From CAZHBD01 sp964530555 (lineage in GTDB: Bacteria > Patescibacteriota > Saccharimonadia > Saccharimonadales > AWTP1-31), in NCBI GenBank assembly GCA_964530555.1, contig CAZHBD010000001.1, positions 3,484 to 67,483 on the forward strand: DNA of 64,000 bases. Reading direction: 5' to 3'. Below are positions 41,107 through 49,533 of this stretch, in pieces. A model generated the notes under the pieces. The model saw nothing but the letters and a program-made list of their open reading frames with translations. It made no database searches and had not been told where the DNA came from. The stretch's first letter is position 1. Every line of letters begins with the position of its first letter. Made by a program: the position numbers and the translations under genes.

Positions 41107-42666
41107 ATGGAAGCCGTTTACGCTTTTCAGGATAAAATTCACGAACTTGCCCAGATTAAAGATTACGTGGGAGTTTCTTCACGTACCGATGTTTTAGAGT
41201 GCCCCGAAACTGCAGCTGTGCTACATGAGATGGAGACGCTAGTCACTGAATCTCCTGAAATTGTTGACTTTTACGCTGGCGCTATCAAAAGATATAGAGA
41301 AGGTGACGCTGAAAGCATAGCCTCCGAGCTAGCGATCATCAAAGACCGTGTGGAATTAATGGCTAGTGATGACCTGTTCACGAAATCACAAGAAGCAAAA
41401 CTAAAAACCAAGATTTCATCTGGTGAGATAGTTAAGGAAGAAGCAGAGCTATTCTTTTCTATGTTTAAACGAGTCATCCCGAAGCAGCAACTACCAGGCG
41501 CTTCTGCTAGGCCAACTCTACGATCAACAGCAAAACGCCGTGGCCCTAACCAGGCACGTACTTTGGATCTGACTATTGAGCCGCACGGCGGAATTCGTAT
41601 TAATGGCAAGTTTTTACGTGCTCTGTCTCCTGCGCAAAAGGTAATCATCTTGAGTGGGCTGGCTAAGGGAGAGGGCTTTCGCAACAATGAAATTTATCGT
41701 TCTGAAGAATTTGCAAGGGCTGCAGATATGCGTGAAGCTGACGAATCAGAGTTGCGGGCAACGTATGACGAAGTATTCAAAAGTCTTGTTTTGTATCTGA
41801 AAGAAAGCCGCTTTGGGCGTTTGGTAGATGCTAAACGAAAACCAGGTGAAAAAAAGCACATTATCTCGGCAGATAGCATTACCGATTTGCGCTCTAGCAG
41901 TGAGCCAGCCAAGCCCGCCAAAATAGTAACGCCCACCGAACTGGTTCAGGCTACTCAGCCCGGCCGCTTCTACGAAAATTCTAAAGACGACGAAAACCCC
42001 ACACTTGCAGATGCCGAGAAGGCAACCGATAATGGTTTTAGTGAAGATCTTCTGCAAGATGCGCATACATGCTTACGCAACATGGTTGCCGAACATGGCG
42101 GAGTTAAACGTCGCCAAGCAGTAGACCATTTAAGTGGTAAGTTTGGTCTGGATGTTGATCGAGCACGGGCTTTGGTTACGGCAGTATACAAGCTTGAGCA
42201 GGAAGATGAAGCTTCGCAGTTCCGCCAAGTAAAAGAAGGTGGCGCAAAATGGTTTAAGCCATATCGTGCATCTGATCACGAACCATTAGATGAAACGCCC
42301 AAGCTATTTGGTGATTATTTCGACGGTAGTCTTGATGAGCTGCGAGCACGGTATGGGAATGTGACGGGGTTGTTGCCTGAATATGTCAATTTTGAACGTG
42401 GCATCATCCAACTAACAGGAAACGAGCGAGTATTGCTCCAATTCTTCATGGACAATGGTATACGCAAGGCAATCTCCGAAAAAGCAGTTATTAGTGAACT
42501 AAAACAGCAGGGCATAGAAATAACCAAAGAGCAGATCCGAGAGTCGGTCCGAGTTGTTAATGCATTGTATGGCAGAGACTTCATGCTGAGCCTTGGACCG
42601 GCCAGACGACAGGGTGCAGCCAAAGGCCTACGGGTTCAGCGCATTGGCTCATTTATTGGCGAATAA
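41107..42666 (+). CDS. Hypothetical protein, 519 residues, possible winged-helix repeats
   Basis: A large acidic, helical cytoplasmic protein. Two segments look alike: GGIRINGKFLRALSPAQKV (about residues 165-183) and GIIQLTGNERVLLQFFMDNG (about 437-456), each followed by helices ending in VVNALYG- or YLKESRFG-like turns, resembling response-regulator-type winged helices. This resemblance is weak. TGT-TAATAT (41088-41096) sits 10 nt before the ATG. It ends 8 nt from the convergent DsbA gene. It may be a regulator. Confidence 0.58.
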   Translation: MEAVYAFQDKIHELAQIKDYVGVSSRTDVLECPETAAVLHEMETLVTESPEIVDFYAGAIKRYREGDAESIASELAIIKDRVELMASDDLFTKSQEAKLKTKISSGEIVKEEAELFFSMFKRVIPKQQLPGASARPTLRSTAKRRGPNQARTLDLTIEPHGGIRINGKFLRALSPAQKVIILSGLAKGEGFRNNEIYRSEEFARAADMREADESELRATYDEVFKSLVLYLKESRFGRLVDAKRKPGEKKHIISADSITDLRSSSEPAKPAKIVTPTELVQATQPGRFYENSKDDENPTLADAEKATDNGFSEDLLQDAHTCLRNMVAEHGGVKRRQAVDHLSGKFGLDVDRARALVTAVYKLEQEDEASQFRQVKEGGAKWFKPYRASDHEPLDETPKLFGDYFDGSLDELRARYGNVTGLLPEYVNFERGIIQLTGNERVLLQFFMDNGIRKAISEKAVISELKQQGIEITKEQIRESVRVVNALYGRDFMLSLGPARRQGAAKGLRVQRIGSFIGE

Positions 42667-42674
42667 AGAATAGG

Positions 42675-43331
42675 TTATTTCTTCGACTGGGCGTCTTTGA
42701 TGGCTTGGTCGATGAGCTTGCTAAAACCGTCAAGATCACGCGGAGAGTCCTCAATCTTTTTGCCCTGCAAGAAAAAGGTTGGTGTAGAGTTCACTTCTAG
42801 TCGTTGGCCCTCGGCAACATCCGCGTTGATTATATCGTTGACCTCGCTGCTCTGGTAATCTTGCTTAAACTTCTCAAGATCTAGGTTGAGCTGTACTGCG
42901 TAGCCTTCAAACGTCTTGGTTGGGTCACTAGTGCTCTCCCAGGTCTTTTGGCCTTCATACAATAGATCGTGCATCTCCCAGAATTTGCCCTGCTTGTCAG
43001 CGGCTTCTGCGGCCCGAGCGCCGGCCCGAGCGTTTTGGTGGATTTGCTGTAATGGGAAGTTTCGGAACTGGAACTGAATGTCATTTTTGTACTTTTCGAC
43101 CACTTGCTTCACAACCGGGTAGTAAGCGCCACAGGCGGGACATTGATAATCGCCGTATTCAACAAGTGTTACTTTTTTGGTGTTTGCACCTTCGACATGA
43201 TTACTGAGCTTTGAACTCTTGCTTGAACCATTATTGCTTGTTGATGGGCTCGACGTATCGCGTGTAAACCAAAAGATACCACCTAGTGCGATAATGATCG
43301 CTGCCAAAACTGCTACAAACTGTTTGCTCAT
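42675..43331 (-). CDS. DsbA-family thiol:disulfide oxidoreductase, membrane-anchored
   Basis: A 218-residue protein with an N-terminal TM or signal anchor (FVAVLAAIIIALGGIFWF), a Ser-rich linker, then a thioredoxin-like domain starting VTLVEYGDYQCPACGAYYPV with the redox CPAC (about residues 63-66), the FRNFPLQQIHQNA segment and the cis-Pro loop NSTPTFFLQGKKI. It would oxidise or isomerise disulfides in exported proteins, several of which here are Cys-rich. ATG 43331 has GGGAG upstream. Confidence 0.92.
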   Translation of the reverse strand: MSKQFVAVLAAIIIALGGIFWFTRDTSSPSTSNNGSSKSSKLSNHVEGANTKKVTLVEYGDYQCPACGAYYPVVKQVVEKYKNDIQFQFRNFPLQQIHQNARAGARAAEAADKQGKFWEMHDLLYEGQKTWESTSDPTKTFEGYAVQLNLDLEKFKQDYQSSEVNDIINADVAEGQRLEVNSTPTFFLQGKKIEDSPRDLDGFSKLIDQAIKDAQSKK

Positions 43332-43438
43332 ACGTTCTCCCTTAGTGCTTCTTAGTGTAGCGCATTGGACAGAAGTGTTCAAAAGTGCGGTTCAGATGCT
43401 TTGCAGTGAGCTAACTTGTAAGTCGATGTTGCAGGACT

Positions 43439-43444
43439 TATACT
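43439..43444 (+). promoter_or_regulatory. -10 element of leaderless promoter, response regulator gene
   Basis: TATACT is followed by 8 nt and ATG 43453, without a ribosome site. It supports the short start over longer open-frame extensions. Confidence 0.55.
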
Positions 43445-43452
43445 CTGTAACC

Positions 43453-43833
43453 ATGAGCAATATAAAGGTTGCCTTGATTGAAGATGATAAGGCGATCGTG
43501 GAAATGTATCTGATGCGCTTTAACCTCTCGGGAGGATATGAGGTAAAAGTCGCCAATGACGGAGCTTCTGGGCTAGAACTACTCAAATCTTTTGAACCTG
43601 ACGTCATACTACTCGATATGATGATGCCAAAAATGTCAGGCGTCGAGACATTAACCAAGCTACGCAAACTTCCCAACGGCAAAAAGTATAAAGTGATTGC
43701 GCTGACAAATATGAAAGACGAAGACACGGTGGCTCAGATTCGCAAACTGGGGGTAGAAGACTACATCGTTAAGGCCGAACAAGCCCCGAGTGTTATAGAA
43801 GAACGTATCAAACGCGTAATCAATACCAACTGA
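43453..43833 (+). CDS. Single-domain response regulator
   Basis: A 126-residue receiver domain only, with no output domain. Acidic pocket residues EDD (10-12), phosphoacceptor Asp55 (VILLDMMMP), Thr85 (ALTNMKDED) and Lys107 (YIVKAEQ) are all present, so it can be phosphorylated. It lies 81 nt before the giant sensor gene on the same strand, probably as its partner, although the sensor has its own TATAAT at 43873 and lacks the phosphoacceptor His. It may pass signals by protein contacts, like CheY or Spo0F. Confidence 0.92.
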   Translation: MSNIKVALIEDDKAIVEMYLMRFNLSGGYEVKVANDGASGLELLKSFEPDVILLDMMMPKMSGVETLTKLRKLPNGKKYKVIALTNMKDEDTVAQIRKLGVEDYIVKAEQAPSVIEERIKRVINTN

Positions 43834-43914
43834 ACACAAACAGTAGTCGTTTACAGCTAAATAAAGCATAAGTATAATAATGGCTGAGCAGCGTAACTTA
43901 TAGGTGTTGTCTTT

Positions 43915-46900
43915 GTGAAGAAGCGAATTATTGGGTTTAGTTTATTTCTCGTGACTTTCGTTGTTGTAGTCCTGGCGCACCCTTTGTCGGCAAAAGCCTA
44001 TCCTCCAAATGGATTTCCTGGGGAACCTTTCGGTGGGAGCGGTATGGACGGATACGGTATTCCAACTAATCCGTTGCTGGTTGCCAATTGTGAAGACCTG
44101 CAAAATGTAAACCTCAATCTCGATCGATACTATGTTCTGCAACAAAACATTGATTGTACGGATTCGGCAACCTGGAATGGTGGAAAAGGATTTATTCCTA
44201 TCGGGCTTAACGCTGATGGGTCTGTTGAAGGGGCATTTATCGGACATCTTGACGGGCGTGGTCACACAATCTCTAACCTCTACATTGATCAATCAAGTCT
44301 AAACGTTGCTGATGGTGATCGCAACGTTGGCCTCTTCGCGAGTGCCATAGGGGCAGATATCATGAATGTCTATCTAAATAACGCTCATATTATTGGTTCA
44401 TCAAGTGGCGGCCGAACCGGAGGGCTTGCAGGGCAAATCTCTGGGAGCAGGATAGATCGTGTTCATTTTGACGGTGATGTAGAAGGCGGGGACTGTAGCA
44501 CGGTTCAATCTCTGGGAGGGATTACCGGGAGATATATTGTGGATGGTCCTGATGATGGGGCATACAATGCTATCAAATACAGTTCAACCAAGGGTTCGAT
44601 TACGGTCACAGGTATAAATTGTGGCTCATATGAGGTGTTCGCTGGGGGCATCGTAGGTAGTGAAACTGATGGTGACCTGCATCTTTTGAATAACTATTCA
44701 CAAATGGATATTACGCTTGACGGCAATGCTACGGAAGATTGCGTTAACAATTGTCGCAGTGTTGGCGGGATTATCGGTTTTGTCGGACAACACGTTGAAA
44801 TATTTCGTAACTACGCCACAGGAATTCTCGCTATTTCGGGAGATACATCGCAGTACTTGAGCTACCAGGTAGCTGGCCTCAGTGGCGCCAACAGTACTGA
44901 ACCACTAATTAGCCAGTCATTCGCCGCAACCGCCTTTTCGTTCTCAGACTGTGGAATCAGTTGTGGCGCATTGCCTCGAGAAGTGGCCGGAATTGCCATT
45001 GCAAACATAGACGAATCAGAGGCCTTACTTTCTAATCGATACGATGTTGGTGTTGCAGGACAGGGCGATGGGCTGCCATGTATTTCTGGGGGGTTGGCTA
45101 CCTGTGAAGGCCAAAATACGAGCGGCGTACCAAATGCCAGTCTATTTCAAAATAATAATTCCGATTGGCCTATGCCAGATTGGGATTTTGATAACGTATG
45201 GGAGCTTACAGCTCAATATCCAGAGCTTACACAAGATGATAACGCTAACCCGACTCCGCCAGCAACTTTTGATGGGTCAACATATTCTGAAACCGAGATC
45301 ACTTTAAACTGGTCAGCGCCAGCAACATATAATGGCTCAATAACCCATTACTTTGTGACGTACAAACACCAAGGTGCAGCAGATTTTGATGGTGGATTTG
45401 TACTAGAAGGTGTAACCACTGGCATGAATGTTACCAACCTAGAGGCTGGGGTTACCTACGAGTTTTACCTTAGTGCTGAACAATCGGATGGCTACTGGAG
45501 TGATATGTCACCGATAAGTGTTAGAACGGGTACGGAGGGGTTCATTGGCATAAGCAATTGTCAGGATCTGCAAGCTATAAATGAGGACTTGAATGGGAAC
45601 TATGAGCTGCTTCAAAATCTGGACTGCGCTGACACAAGTTCATGGAACAGCGGAGCAGGATTTATGCCAATAGGTAGCTGTGACCAGACGGACCAATTTC
45701 AATTTACTGGAATTTTTGCTGGCAATAACTTTACAGTCTCAAACCTTTACATAGACGTTTCTGGTTCAGATTGCTCTCTGGCGGCACCGATTGCCGCCGC
45801 CCAAGGTGCGCTCATCCAAGATGTAACGTTTGATAATAGCACCTTAATCAGTGACAAAGGGGCAGCAGGATTGATTGCTTCCGATAGATGCAGCGATATA
45901 CACAACGTGCAACTTACTAACGTATTGATATCTGGTACGGCTGAGTTGATCGGAGGTTTAGTTGGGGCAGAAAAGTTAAGTCGTGACTGCGTTCAGTCCT
46001 TGATATCCGTAAGTGGGCTACTCGAATCTACAGATTTTGAAGATTTTCAACAAATAATGGGCGGTTTGTATGGCACGATATCATCATCAAGCAGTAACCA
46101 CGCTATTGCTGTCGAAAACGCCTATACCAATGTGCAGCTTGATGCTAGCGATTCAACAATGAACAATGGAGTTTATGGAGGAATTGCTGGGATGATATTC
46201 ACATCTAACCAAGACGCTGTCTCGTTTCAGGATGTATACGCTTCTGGGAGCTTGGTAAGAACGAACCTCGAAACAGTGCAAGGATCTTTGGCGGGCGGAC
46301 TTATCGCTTTGTTTGTGACCAATAGTGGTGGCGAAAACAGCCTGACCGATAGTTTTGCGTACTTTGATTCCTCGCAGACAACCAATGTGACAGGCGGCCA
46401 AGTTATAGACGGGGGTGGTTTAGGATATATAACTGCACCAGGACCATCACTGGTAGTTGATAATACCTATTTCGATGCTGATGTTGCAGGTACCTCTGAC
46501 TGCACATTTTTAGATGCCAGCGTCTGCACGGCAATTTCTGGAGATTCAGAGTACTTCTTTAATAACTCCACAAATGCACCGTTAGACCAGTGGGACTTTT
46601 CTGATGTATGGATGACCACAGAGACCTTACCGGTGTTTAGTGAAGAGGCGACATCCACCCCTACCCTCATACCTGAATCACGACTGCAACACAATAATGG
46701 GACGATAAACCCCCTGATACCTGCCCGTGCTTTTTCGCCCAATAGTGCTGTGTCTCCCGATTCAGGCAAGATCACCAGTCTGCCTGCAGCTGGTTCAAAC
46801 TTTGGACCCACACAAGGACAGCAGCCTACAGAAAGTGGTATTATAGCCAAACTTAAGGAGTTGATTAATAAGATTCCTGCGCCACTCTTGCGAAGCTTCC

Positions 46901-48273
46901 CTTACATCGTTGTTGGTCTCATGGGGCTATCTGCATTGGCGATGTTTATAGAAATGCTGCGACAGGCAGCTCGGCTCAAAGAGCTTAATTTGCTGATACA
47001 GAAGCAGGCAAGCGTTGCCGAAGAGCGCGATACCTTCTGGCACCTGGCTGCCAATTATTTGCGTGCGCCAATCACGTTGCTGATGGGAGGGGTTGACTTG
47101 TTGGCCTCACCGAAGGTGGCGCTGAGCCTCGGTGCTGGTGTGGCTGCTAACGCAACAATACCGTCCCAGTCGGTGAATCCAGAGCTAACCGCAAAAATCA
47201 CCAAGTTGGTCACTAACATGCAGACCAAAGTATCAGACATCATGGACCAAATTGAACACAGTAAGTCGCTCCAGGAGATTAGCTGGCCCAAGTCACCTAA
47301 CTCACGACGGCTCATTGCTAGTTGGCGCTTTTGGTTACCACTAACAATGGCGGCGATCTTGCTAATCTTTACTAATTATGTAACCAAGAACTATCGGCAC
47401 TTAGAAGTGAGCACGTTAAGTATTTTGATACAAATATTGCTCTTCGTGTTAGTAGCAACGTTGGTCTATTGGGCTGTGCAGGCGCTTGGCTTAGTTCAAA
47501 ATAAGCGCAAGCAGGCTGAAGAGAAACTATCAAGGCAAGAAGCCGCCCTTGATAAGGCTCGCATCGCGCTTATTGGTAAGACGGCAGAAGTACTCGATGA
47601 TGACGTCAGCAAACTCGAAAAAATGCTAGGTCAATTACCAGCTAATGAGCAGTCTGTACCAATTCTGCATGAAGGTGCTCGTCGGTTGCGACAGATGGTA
47701 GACAGCTTCCAGCTGCTAATACTGGCGCAGAATAAAAAACTTCAAAAAGTATCGTCTTATCAAGCAACTGTTGGTCTTAAGGACGTTCTGACAGAATGCT
47801 TAGATGAGTTGGCGGCTGAGATCGAAGCAAAACAGCTCAAAGTTCTTATGCCTGAACTTGGTCGTGAAGTTGTTCGTGGTAGTGAAAAATTGGCACGTCA
47901 GGTAATAGGTAGCGTACTTGCTAACGCTGTTGATTTTAGCCCCAAGAAGGGCAAGTTAGAAATAGATTTTGTCGCCCTACATGACAAAACCAGGCTGACA
48001 ATTACCGATCATGGGCCTGGTGTCAGCAAGGAACAACAGGCGCACATGTTCCAGCTGTTTACCAAAGCTGACGGCCAGGATGCCCTGCAGTTAGATCACG
48101 GTGGTCTAGGGGTGGACCTGTATCTCGACCGAGAGATTATGGACTACTTGGGCGGGACTATCTCGATCGATACCGGAGACCATGGTACTTCTGTAACAAT
48201 CACGTGGCCTGAGCCCAATGCCCACCATAGTGACGTGGTTAGTCCTGCTTCAGCGGAAGCCTATCTTGTTTAA
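43915..48273 (+). CDS. Giant membrane sensor: adhesin-like ectodomain plus histidine-kinase ATPase domain, H-box His replaced by Asn
   Basis: A 1452-residue protein. Signal peptide 1-28; two beta-helix-like regions, each opening with a similar Cys-containing block (NCEDLQNVNLNLDRYYVLQQ near 57 and NCQDLQAINEDLNGNYELLQ near 546), separated by a fibronectin-III-like domain (about 450-540); TM near 996-1016. Then a DHp-like helix FWHLAANYLRAPITLLMGG in which Asn1047 takes the place of the phosphoacceptor His. Two more TM helices follow (about 1138-1158 and 1167-1192). The HATPase domain looks complete: N-box Asn1337, DHGPG 1365-1369, G2 box HGGLGVDLYL near 1395. GTG 43915; TATAAT at 43873. Confidence 0.85.
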   Translation: MKKRIIGFSLFLVTFVVVVLAHPLSAKAYPPNGFPGEPFGGSGMDGYGIPTNPLLVANCEDLQNVNLNLDRYYVLQQNIDCTDSATWNGGKGFIPIGLNADGSVEGAFIGHLDGRGHTISNLYIDQSSLNVADGDRNVGLFASAIGADIMNVYLNNAHIIGSSSGGRTGGLAGQISGSRIDRVHFDGDVEGGDCSTVQSLGGITGRYIVDGPDDGAYNAIKYSSTKGSITVTGINCGSYEVFAGGIVGSETDGDLHLLNNYSQMDITLDGNATEDCVNNCRSVGGIIGFVGQHVEIFRNYATGILAISGDTSQYLSYQVAGLSGANSTEPLISQSFAATAFSFSDCGISCGALPREVAGIAIANIDESEALLSNRYDVGVAGQGDGLPCISGGLATCEGQNTSGVPNASLFQNNNSDWPMPDWDFDNVWELTAQYPELTQDDNANPTPPATFDGSTYSETEITLNWSAPATYNGSITHYFVTYKHQGAADFDGGFVLEGVTTGMNVTNLEAGVTYEFYLSAEQSDGYWSDMSPISVRTGTEGFIGISNCQDLQAINEDLNGNYELLQNLDCADTSSWNSGAGFMPIGSCDQTDQFQFTGIFAGNNFTVSNLYIDVSGSDCSLAAPIAAAQGALIQDVTFDNSTLISDKGAAGLIASDRCSDIHNVQLTNVLISGTAELIGGLVGAEKLSRDCVQSLISVSGLLESTDFEDFQQIMGGLYGTISSSSSNHAIAVENAYTNVQLDASDSTMNNGVYGGIAGMIFTSNQDAVSFQDVYASGSLVRTNLETVQGSLAGGLIALFVTNSGGENSLTDSFAYFDSSQTTNVTGGQVIDGGGLGYITAPGPSLVVDNTYFDADVAGTSDCTFLDASVCTAISGDSEYFFNNSTNAPLDQWDFSDVWMTTETLPVFSEEATSTPTLIPESRLQHNNGTINPLIPARAFSPNSAVSPDSGKITSLPAAGSNFGPTQGQQPTESGIIAKLKELINKIPAPLLRSFPYIVVGLMGLSALAMFIEMLRQAARLKELNLLIQKQASVAEERDTFWHLAANYLRAPITLLMGGVDLLASPKVALSLGAGVAANATIPSQSVNPELTAKITKLVTNMQTKVSDIMDQIEHSKSLQEISWPKSPNSRRLIASWRFWLPLTMAAILLIFTNYVTKNYRHLEVSTLSILIQILLFVLVATLVYWAVQALGLVQNKRKQAEEKLSRQEAALDKARIALIGKTAEVLDDDVSKLEKMLGQLPANEQSVPILHEGARRLRQMVDSFQLLILAQNKKLQKVSSYQATVGLKDVLTECLDELAAEIEAKQLKVLMPELGREVVRGSEKLARQVIGSVLANAVDFSPKKGKLEIDFVALHDKTRLTITDHGPGVSKEQQAHMFQLFTKADGQDALQLDHGGLGVDLYLDREIMDYLGGTISIDTGDHGTSVTITWPEPNAHHSDVVSPASAEAYLV

Positions 48274-48329
48274 TTTTTCATAACTTACATCTGAGGCCAT
48301 GGTCTGATACCATAAAAGTAGGAAAATTT

Positions 48330-49397
48330 ATGCTACAACTACTGTTTATTTTGGTGCTAGCTGCGTTGACACTGTTAGCTATTAGCTTACAAAAGACCTA
48401 CCAGAGCTTACCAGTCAAGGAGCTAAAACGTCGGGCCGCCAAAGGTGACGAGTTAGCAAAGTTGCTCCACAGGGCTGTAGCTTATGGGATTAGTCTTCAG
48501 GTGTTGCTGTGGCTAATAATCGGTTTGAGCGCAGCCGGTTTCTCGGCTGTGTTGTCTCATACTGTTCCCAGCTGGTTAGCTTTTATCGGAATGCTAGCAC
48601 TGCTGTGGGTGGGGTTTGCTTGGCTGCCCAGCACACGCGTTACGAACACGGGGCAGTGGTTGGCCAAAACGCTTACTCCGGCGATTGAGTGGTTGCTTAC
48701 GCACCTTCACCCTTTGCTGGTGCGAGTCGGCCAATTCTTAAGAACAAATGGCCGGGTTACCGTACATACTGGTTTGTATCAAAAAGAAGATCTCATCGAA
48801 CTACTTGATCGGCAAAACGGCCAATTGGATAATCGGATTACTATCAACGAGCTGAACTTCGCTCGCCACGCCCTGCTATTCGAAGAAAAGGTAGTTCGCG
48901 ACATCATGACACCACGACGGGTAGTAAAGATGGTGAAAGTGGGTGAATCGGTTGGTCCTGTCCTAATGGACGAGCTGCACAAGAGTGGTTTCTCGCGCTT
49001 TCCGGTATTCGACGGTAAGCAAGATAATATTGTAGGCACATTGTACTTACGCACGTTGGTCGAGAAAAAGGCTACTGGCAAGGTGAAAGACCTCATGAGT
49101 AAAAAGGTTTATTACGTCAACGAAGAACAACATTTGGGACATGTCCTCAACGCCTTTTTACGTACCAAGCACCATTTGTTTATTGTGGTTAATGAGTTCG
49201 AAGAGATCAGCGGAGTTATTACGATCGAAGATGTCATTGAGCAGTTGATTGGTCGTAAGATTGTCGATGAATTTGATAAGTATGATGATCTTCGTGAAGT
49301 CGCAGCATTGGCTGCCAAGAAAGACAAACAGTCGCACGAACATCCAGCCTATGAAGAGCCACAATCACCGACCTCTGAAAAACCAACTAAAAAGTGA
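48330..49397 (+). CDS. CNNM/CorC-type membrane protein with CBS domains
   Basis: A 355-residue protein with three hydrophobic N-terminal segments (LLFILVLAALTLLAISLQ, GISLQVLLWLIIGLSAAGF, LAFIGMLALLWVGFAWLP), then the junction motif VVRDIMTPRRVVKM and two CBS domains (FSRFPVFDGKQDNIVGTLY, FIVVNEFEEISGVITIEDV). These proteins are linked to Mg/Co handling. The C-terminal CorC/HlyC domain is missing; instead there is a charged tail. TGATACCAT upstream gives a short leader. The stop codon overlaps the promoter of the aspS leader ORF. Confidence 0.87.
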   Translation: MLQLLFILVLAALTLLAISLQKTYQSLPVKELKRRAAKGDELAKLLHRAVAYGISLQVLLWLIIGLSAAGFSAVLSHTVPSWLAFIGMLALLWVGFAWLPSTRVTNTGQWLAKTLTPAIEWLLTHLHPLLVRVGQFLRTNGRVTVHTGLYQKEDLIELLDRQNGQLDNRITINELNFARHALLFEEKVVRDIMTPRRVVKMVKVGESVGPVLMDELHKSGFSRFPVFDGKQDNIVGTLYLRTLVEKKATGKVKDLMSKKVYYVNEEQHLGHVLNAFLRTKHHLFIVVNEFEEISGVITIEDVIEQLIGRKIVDEFDKYDDLREVAALAAKKDKQSHEHPAYEEPQSPTSEKPTKK

Positions 49398-49403
49398 TAT
49401 AAT
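49398..49403 (+). promoter_or_regulatory. Extended -10 promoter of the aspS leader ORF
   Basis: TGA-TATAAT (49395-49403) overlaps the TGA stop of the preceding gene and is followed by 7 nt and the ATG at 49411. It is a perfect extended -10, and the implied transcript is leaderless. Confidence 0.72.
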
Positions 49404-49410
49404 CAGCGTC

Positions 49411-49488
49411 ATGATTGATTGGTTGGATAATCGCAATAGAAATGCACGGGTCGGCGCAAGCTCGAACCTGGTGCGTGCCCGCGCGTAG
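49411..49488 (+). CDS. 25-residue leaderless leader peptide upstream of aspS (putative attenuator)
   Basis: A short frame, MIDWLDNRNRNARVGASSN plus six residues, ending in TAG, starting 7 nt after a perfect -10. Two Asp and four Asn codons include a run D-N-R-N-R-N at codons 6-11. Downstream, GGGTCGGC (49448-49455) pairs perfectly with GCCGACCC (49488-49495), a hairpin whose 3' arm includes the last base of the TAG. A competing 5-bp pairing links GCACG (49444-49448) and CGTGC. The next gene is aspS. This matches ribosome-mediated attenuation sensing charged tRNA-Asp/Asn. Confidence 0.6.
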   Translation: MIDWLDNRNRNARVGASSNLVRARA

Positions 49489-49533
49489 CCGACCCTCCTC
49501 AAAGCCAGTTACATCAGTTAAACTAGGAAACAT

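Noticed and set aside
49430..49500. A T-box or tRNA-like element upstream of aspS
   Set aside because: The GGTGCGTGCCCGCG stretch only loosely resembles the T-box motif, no anticodon-like specifier loop or Stem I was found, and the short frame with hairpin explains the region better.
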